64,000 nucleotides of DNA from positions 1,401,447-1,465,446 of the forward strand of contig NZ_CP009312.1 in assembly GCF_001293125.1 (NCBI RefSeq). Direction: 5' to 3'. Position 1 is the first letter of the stretch. Every line of letters begins with the position of its first letter. A program made the translations under genes and the position numbers. Under the pieces are notes generated by a model that saw only the letters and a list, made by a program, of their open reading frames with translations, made no database searches and was not told the DNA's origin. Shown in pieces: positions 59,320 to 64,000 of this stretch. The stretch comes from Lawsonella clevelandensis. Lineage in GTDB: Bacteria; Actinomycetota; Actinomycetes; Mycobacteriales; Mycobacteriaceae.

Positions 59320-59353
59320 AAGGGGAGGGTCGGCAACAGCTGGCCCTCCCCTT
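59320..59353 (+). terminator. Terminator after secA
   Basis: A 10-bp perfect stem (AAGGGGAGGG) with a 14-nt loop, 55 nt past the secA stop. The rest of 59265-59467 shows no gene. Confidence 0.75.
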
Positions 59354-59467
59354 AGTATGTTTCCCGCGGGGCGACTGCCCTCAACGCGTAAGTTTGGTGT
59401 GCCTGGGAGCGTACGCAAGATGCGCTGACAACGCGCATGGAGCGCTCTTCAGTAGGCCTACCTACAG

Positions 59468-60292
59468 CTACACGAAGTTAAAAGAGGTCAGCCGCCACTT
59501 GCTCTCACACCGTTCAGCAGCCCCCGCAAACGCCTTGACCCGCGCCCCATCCCGGTAGGTGCCACACACTTCCACCCGCAGGTCCGCGTCTGCGGTAATG
59601 GCACTGGTGGGTTTTGGCTGTTGGCCGGGGCGTACTGCCGCCTGATAGCCCGGGGGAAGGGAACGCTCCAGAGCACGAGCTGCCGTAGACTCCTGAGGGT
59701 TAAGGCGCCGGGCACGCAGATGGAGCCGTAGCAGTCGCAAGGGAGCAGGCTGCATAGCCGGTGCTCCGGGAATGGTGCGGGAGGGGCCAGCGAGTTTCAT
59801 AATGGCGCGGCTTCGTCCGGTTGAGAACTGCTCGACGATATTCATGATGTCAGGAGTGACGAAGCCGCGGAGATGACCAAAGGGGCGGCGGTGATCAACT
59901 GTTTCCAGCAGTTGGCTGATGACTTTGTGGACGAAGGCGCTGGAGGCGCGGTAGTCCTGCGGTTTGAGGGGTTGGCGGAAAAGCTCAGCAGTACTGGTTC
60001 GGCCACCTGCATCGAGCAGATCGTTGATACTGGAGATTGCGGGGGCAGCTTGTGCCGGTTGCTCACTATCGGCTGTAGGCTTGTCTTGGATGGAAAGTCC
60101 CGAGCTGGGGGGTTCTGCGACCGGCGTCGATGAGGCAGGAGTATTTGTGATGGCACTATGCGCCCATGCTGGGGTATGAGTGTAGGGTTGTGCGAACTGG
60201 AACCCGTCAGCGGTGGGGTATGGCGCGGGCTGCTGAGTGGGGATGGCGCTGAGCGTCGAGCTGGTGTTGTGGTAGTTCGAAGAACTGGGCAC
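59468..60292 (-). CDS. DUF6459 (Rv3235-like) protein
   Basis: This 274-residue protein has a low-complexity Pro/Ala/Ser-rich N-terminal part (to about residue 120). The C-terminal domain matches the Rv3235 type, with RRPFGHLRGFVTPDIM near 135-150 and a final VCGTYRDGARVKAFAGAAE and RWRL-like strand. The GTG at 60292 has AAAGGAC 5-6 nt upstream and is preferred over the ATG at 60331. Position near secA matches M. tuberculosis (Rv3235-Rv3240c). The function is unknown. Confidence 0.75.
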   Translation of the reverse strand: MPSSSNYHNTSSTLSAIPTQQPAPYPTADGFQFAQPYTHTPAWAHSAITNTPASSTPVAEPPSSGLSIQDKPTADSEQPAQAAPAISSINDLLDAGGRTSTAELFRQPLKPQDYRASSAFVHKVISQLLETVDHRRPFGHLRGFVTPDIMNIVEQFSTGRSRAIMKLAGPSRTIPGAPAMQPAPLRLLRLHLRARRLNPQESTAARALERSLPPGYQAAVRPGQQPKPTSAITADADLRVEVCGTYRDGARVKAFAGAAERCESKWRLTSFNFV

Positions 60293-60548
60293 TGGGGGTC
60301 CTTTTCGTGATAAGCGTGCCGGAATTATCACAAATGTGTCTGTTGTAGAGGGATGCTACTTTGCCCGTTCACCCCTGTAGATGGATGATGGAGCCGGACA
60401 GCACCACAATATCTGCAGCTCACATGCGGTGCGGGACTCGTCATCCCACAGTGCAAGAAAAATAAAAAAGTTTGTCTGCACGGAGACGAGTTGGCCGTCG
60501 TCAGAAACACCACGTGGTCGCCAGGTTGTATACACTAGGAATGTGACT

Positions 60549-60950
60549 ATGCGCGGATTGATCATTGATTATGCCGGTGTGCTAGAAGGCCCTGGCGCTG
60601 ACGCCGAAAGCTGGAAACTGCTCCTCTCCGAACTGCGGATGAACGGCATTGGCATTGCCGTCCTCACCAACATCGATTCCTTCGACGTGCCGGCGGACCT
60701 AGCCCGGTGGAAGGAAACCGGATACGTTGACGAGATCGTCATGTCCTCGGAAATCGGGGTAGAAAAGCCAGACTTCGAAGCCTTCTACGCTGCCTGCCGA
60801 GCCCTGGGCGAGGACCACAAGGACTGCGTGTGCGTGGATGACTCCATTGAGAATATTCACGCGGCAGTGCGGGCAGGTCTGATCGGTGTGCTGTACACCG
60901 CCTATGACCGCACTGAAGCGGAACTCCGACCCCTCTTCAACCTGCACTAA
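60549..60950 (+). CDS. HAD-like hydrolase
   Basis: This 133-residue protein is a short HAD-superfamily member. The first motif DYAGVLEG (residues 6-13) corresponds to DxDGVL with the nucleophile D6 but lacks the second aspartate. Motif II is LTNID (about 38-42), K in EKPD motif III, and VDDSIENI motif IV. It has no cap domain. The substituted motif I (D-Y-A instead of D-x-D) may reduce phosphatase activity. The ATG at 60549 is 8 nt after AGGA. The next gene overlaps its stop by one base. Confidence 0.7.
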   Translation: MRGLIIDYAGVLEGPGADAESWKLLLSELRMNGIGIAVLTNIDSFDVPADLARWKETGYVDEIVMSSEIGVEKPDFEAFYAACRALGEDHKDCVCVDDSIENIHAAVRAGLIGVLYTAYDRTEAELRPLFNLH

Positions 60951-61471
60951 TGCGTATCTACATCCCCGCTCTGCTGACGGATCTACAGCGTTATGTGGGT
61001 GAGGCGGTAGTTCCGGTACGTGGAGGGACCGCTTTCGCCCTCACCCCGACACTGCGGGAATATTATGTGTCCGGTGACGACGAAGAACTAGAACACATCG
61101 CGTTCCAGGATGCCGCGCGCGCCTCGCTGCGCATCCTCAGTGGAGCCGCGGGGGATCCGGTTCCGGTGGGGGCTGCTGCACGGAAACGTGTCGTTATCTC
61201 CGCTGATGTTGATGATGCCGTCGTCACCTGCCGTCCTGACCTGGACATCGCGGTGGTACGACTAGCTGACGACAGTGTTGCCGCGCGGACAGTGGCTGCT
61301 GTGCACGTCGACCTCGATATGGCAGGGGATGCGGTGGCTGCGGCTGTCGCCGTTATTGACGCGGCCGACCTTGGAGATGAGGATGCGGAGCTAACCGTAG
61401 GGGATGCTGAGGATTTTGAACTTGCCTGGTACGCACCAGAAGAGGTGGCATTCCTCCTTGACCTGTCCTAA
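60950..61471 (+). CDS. DUF6912-like conserved actinobacterial protein
   Basis: This 173-residue, acidic, Ala/Val/Asp-rich protein of unknown function resembles the actinobacterial DUF6912 family: MRIYIPALLTDL at the start, GTAFALTPTLREYY (about 26-39) and EELEHIAFQDAARASLRIL. There is no signal peptide, membrane helix or catalytic motif I recognise. It is translationally coupled (TAATG) to the HAD-like gene, so the two may act together. Confidence 0.75.
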   Translation: MRIYIPALLTDLQRYVGEAVVPVRGGTAFALTPTLREYYVSGDDEELEHIAFQDAARASLRILSGAAGDPVPVGAAARKRVVISADVDDAVVTCRPDLDIAVVRLADDSVAARTVAAVHVDLDMAGDAVAAAVAVIDAADLGDEDAELTVGDAEDFELAWYAPEEVAFLLDLS

Positions 61472-61519
61472 TCGCGGAAGCATACACTCTTCGTTGCGCC
61501 GTGTGTCGTCTAGTGTCGT

Positions 61520-62617
61520 CTAGACTTGGTTGATACCCAAGGCCCACGCATCATTGCTATGGAGGGCGATAAGAAGTAGACGGACTGCCTCAATCCGGCG
61601 GGCCAGCGGCGAATCGGCGGGGTTTTTCGCCAGTGCAGCATCCCAGGCACAGCCTTTATCAAAGGGTTCACCCCGGTGAGTACAGCCGCGCGGGCAATCC
61701 GCTGCCAGGGTAGACAGGTCATCGAAGGCATTGACGACGGTCTCAACCGTTACATGTGCGAGACCAAAGGACCGGATGCCGGGGGAGTCTACGACCCAGC
61801 CGCCACCCGGCAGCTCCAACGCCATGGATTGGGTGGAGGTGTGCTGGCCTTTCCCTACCTTGGACACCTCCCCGGTAGGCCGTTCCGCGGCGGGAACCAA
61901 CCGGTTGACGAGTGTCGATTTGCCCACCCCAGAATGGCCGATGAGAGCAGTAACGTGTCCTTCGAGATAGGTGAGGAGTTCGTCGGTCGGGTCGTCTCTG
62001 CCACATACGATGGAGGGAAGGTCGAGCCCGGTGAACTGGGTGAGGAAGCCGGTGGGGTTGGCCAGGTCGCTCTTGGTCATGCAGAGGATTGGGCGAATAC
62101 CGGCTGCATAGGCGGCGATGAGGGCACGTTCGACGAACCCTTCTCGGGGCGGGGGATTGGTGGCGGCGACGACGATGAGGAGCTGGTCTGCATTAGCCAC
62201 CACAATCCGTTCGTAGGGATCAGTGTCGTCGGCGGTGCGGCGTAGGACGGTGTCACGGTTGTGGAGCCGGACGATGCGGGCAATGGCATCGGGACTGCCG
62301 GAGAGGTCGCCTACGACGTCGACGATGTCGCCCACGACCATGCGTTCGCGTCCCAGGGTGCGGGCGCGGATGCAGGTGATACGGGTGCCGGCAGGGCTGA
62401 TCCCGCTGGTGGGGTCACCGGTGTTGCAGGGTGCGTCGGAGAGGAGTGCGCACCCCCACCGGCCGCGGTCGATGGTAATAATGCGGGCGGTGACGGCGTC
62501 CTGGTAATTGGGGCGTTTTTTGGTGCGAGGGCGAGAGGTGCGCTGGGCGCGTACCTTGACATCGGACTCGTCGTAATCGCGGGTGCTGCGGCCGCGACGC
62601 TGGGCGCTCAGAGCCAT
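61520..62617 (-). CDS. rsgA: Ribosome small subunit-dependent GTPase A
   Basis: Late-stage 30S maturation GTPase. The 365 residues show the circularly permuted GTPase order: an OB-fold N-terminus, MTKSDLANP (G4), [14 protein letters not shown] (G1), [11 protein letters not shown] (G3), and a zinc-binding end with [17 protein letters not shown]. The first 40 residues are a basic extension. Its start overlaps the aroA stop by 10 nt, so it is coupled to aroA, as in Rv3228/Rv3227. Confidence 0.95.
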   Translation of the reverse strand: MALSAQRRGRSTRDYDESDVKVRAQRTSRPRTKKRPNYQDAVTARIITIDRGRWGCALLSDAPCNTGDPTSGISPAGTRITCIRARTLGRERMVVGDIVDVVGDLSGSPDAIARIVRLHNRDTVLRRTADDTDPYERIVVANADQLLIVVAATNPPPREGFVERALIAAYAAGIRPILCMTKSDLANPTGFLTQFTGLDLPSIVCGRDDPTDELLTYLEGHVTALIGHSGVGKSTLVNRLVPAAERPTGEVSKVGKGQHTSTQSMALELPGGGWVVDSPGIRSFGLAHVTVETVVNAFDDLSTLAADCPRGCTHRGEPFDKGCAWDAALAKNPADSPLARRIEAVRLLLIALHSNDAWALGINQV

Positions 62618-63996
62618 ACCTCCATTGTGTGTTGGGGTGCGCTGGAGGTGCTGGTGTGGACCTGCTCCAGGGGCGGCTTGTCGGTGCTTGTCAGGGTGCT
62701 CCAGGCAGCGGCGAACCCGGGAAGGGTTTTACTGGTGGTCTCGATGTCGTGGACCGTGACTCCCGGGACGTGGAGGCCGACGATGGCTCCCGCGGTGGCC
62801 ATACGGTGGTCGGCGTAGCTGCGCCATTCGGCCCCCTGTAGCTGGGCAGGGCGAATAATAAGCCCGTCGGGGGTTTCTTCCGCATTGCCACCCAGACGGT
62901 TGATCTCCACCACGAGGGCGTTCAATCGGTTGGTTTCGTGTCCACGAAGATGGGCGATGCCGCTGAGTTCGGTGGGGGAGTCGGCACAGGCAGCCAATGC
63001 GGCGACAGTGGGGGCCAGTTCTCCCATACTGTGCATGTCGAGCGTGATGCCGTGCAGCTGCCGTGGGCCGGTGACGGTGAGGCCTGCTTCGCTCAGCTCT
63101 ACCCGACAGCCCATCTGGGTGAGGATGTCGCGGATAGAGTTGCCTGGCTGGGTGGTATCGGTGGGCCAGTCAGCGATGGTGACGCTGCCTCCAGTGACGG
63201 CGGCTGCCGCCAAGAAGGGGGTGGCGTTGGAAAGGTCAGGCTCGACCATCCAGTCGTAGGCATGGAGTGTACCGGCGGGAACTAACCAGGTGTTGGGGGT
63301 AGTCGTGTCGACGTGGATGCCGTGCTTGGCGAGCATGTCCATGGTCATGACAAGGTGGGGTTGGCTGGGGACACCTTTATCGCCGGCATGGTGTATGCAG
63401 ACGCCGTGCGTGAAGCGGGCGCCACAGAGCATGAGGCCAGAGACGAATTGGCTAGAGGCGGAGGCGTCAATAGTGACGTGACCGCCGTGTACTGTGCCAG
63501 CGCCAGAGACAGTAAAGGGGAGGTTGTTGCCGGCGATCGTGGCGCCGAGGTCCCGGAGGGCGTCAAGCACTGTGGCCAGGGGGCGTTGTTTGGCTTGTTC
63601 GTCACCGTCGAAGTAGGTGTCGCCGGTGGCGAGAGCAGCTACACCGGGGAGGAACCGCATGAGAGTGCCAGCGAGTCCGCAGTAGACGTGGCCACCGGTC
63701 AAGGGGTGCGGGATGACGTGCAGGGTGGTGGCACGGGGGCGTTTGCCTACCTGGGTGATGTAGCTATCGCGGGCATTGTCAGGGATGACGTCGATGATCT
63801 CTGTGCCAAGGCTCCGCAGGGCCTCAATCATGAGGTCGGTGTCGCGACTGCGGAGTGCGCCGGTGATGGTGGAGGGGCCGTCTGCTAGTGCAGCGAGGAG
63901 GAGGGCACGGTTGGTGATCGACTTGGAGCCGGGTACGTGCACGGTGGCGGACACGGGGGTGGCACCGTAGGGTGCGGCGTACAAGGTGGGACTCAT
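62608..63996 (-). CDS. aroA: 3-phosphoshikimate 1-carboxyvinyltransferase (EPSP synthase)
   Basis: Sixth step of the shikimate pathway. The 462 residues contain [17 protein letters not shown] (residues about 21-37, phosphate and PEP binding), [11 protein letters not shown] (the NAGTAMR-type loop with L and L in place of N and A, as in mycobacterial forms), and SYADHRMA near the end. The start ATG at 63996 is 4 nt from the right edge, so its upstream region is not visible. It is probably the first gene of the pair with rsgA. Confidence 0.95.
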   Translation of the reverse strand: MSPTLYAAPYGATPVSATVHVPGSKSITNRALLLAALADGPSTITGALRSRDTDLMIEALRSLGTEIIDVIPDNARDSYITQVGKRPRATTLHVIPHPLTGGHVYCGLAGTLMRFLPGVAALATGDTYFDGDEQAKQRPLATVLDALRDLGATIAGNNLPFTVSGAGTVHGGHVTIDASASSQFVSGLMLCGARFTHGVCIHHAGDKGVPSQPHLVMTMDMLAKHGIHVDTTTPNTWLVPAGTLHAYDWMVEPDLSNATPFLAAAAVTGGSVTIADWPTDTTQPGNSIRDILTQMGCRVELSEAGLTVTGPRQLHGITLDMHSMGELAPTVAALAACADSPTELSGIAHLRGHETNRLNALVVEINRLGGNAEETPDGLIIRPAQLQGAEWRSYADHRMATAGAIVGLHVPGVTVHDIETTSKTLPGFAAAWSTLTSTDKPPLEQVHTSTSSAPQHTMEVWL

Positions 63997-64000
63997 ACCT

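Noticed and set aside
61504-61523. Tandem TGTCGTCTAG at the rsgA 3' end
   Set aside because: Only two 10-nt copies overlapping the stop codon; too short to infer a function.

Overview
The window reads as a chromosomal segment of a mycolic-acid-type actinobacterium (order Mycobacteriales/Corynebacteriales). Diagnostic content: the mtrA-mtrB-lpqB operon, whiB2, wbbL with rmlB/rmlD, two mannose-activation enzymes plus manA, an AccA3/AccD5/AccE-type acyl-CoA carboxylase, an LCP cell-wall ligase, a DUF6459 (Rv3235-like) protein and a secreted NlpC/P60 protein with type VII features. The gene order follows the Mycobacterium tuberculosis Rv3340-to-Rv3227 stretch in one direction, with many genes missing. 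This suggests a compact genome, possibly a reduced relative such as Lawsonella; the genus is a guess from gene content. No rRNA, tRNA, IS element, prophage or CRISPR array was recognised.

Layout. 1-8.8 kb: O-acetylhomoserine sulfhydrylase (cut by the window edge), an MFS exporter, icd, a second MFS exporter overlapping xthA, trpS and a BrkB/YihY membrane protein, closed by a strong bidirectional terminator. 8.8-12.8 kb: a minus-strand four-gene unit that looks type-VII-secretion related: EspC-like protein, WXG-NlpC/P60 protein, YbaB-like protein and an acidic protein made of two similar halves. 13-18 kb: upp, an APC permease followed by 46-bp tandem repeats, a gamma-glutamylcyclotransferase-like gene and a divergent glycerol kinase. 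18.4-25.6 kb: the acyl-CoA carboxylase locus (accA3, sseA, trpB2, accE, maf, accD5), then birA, whose product would biotinylate AccA3. 26.6-30.2 kb: PH-domain membrane protein, GtrA protein, purK, purE. 30.2-33.5 kb: glpD flanked by two related TetR regulators.

33.6-39.7 kb: the cell-wall block, with an LCP protein divergent from rmlB-rmlD-wbbL-manB. These make dTDP-rhamnose and GDP-mannose, and WbbL adds the linker rhamnose that anchors arabinogalactan. 40-48 kb: whiB2, an Rv3259-like protein, pmmA, a two-gene minus-strand cassette (SCP2-like protein plus class III aminotransferase) sitting where tobH is expected, manA and ahcY. 48-56.4 kb: tmk, a cation diffusion facilitator, mtrA, mtrB (with long extra tails), lpqB, a ComF-type phosphoribosyltransferase and hpf. 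56.5-64 kb: secA, the DUF6459 protein, a HAD-like protein, a DUF6912-like protein, rsgA and aroA.

The least ordinary parts are the type-VII-like operon with its duplicated acidic protein, the SCP2/aminotransferase cassette, the glycerol kinase with a substituted phosphate-binding loop, the MtrB C-terminal repeat tail, and a possible cysteine-rich micro-ORF overlapping manA. Protein domain statements come from reading translated sequence and from knowledge of families; no database search was run.
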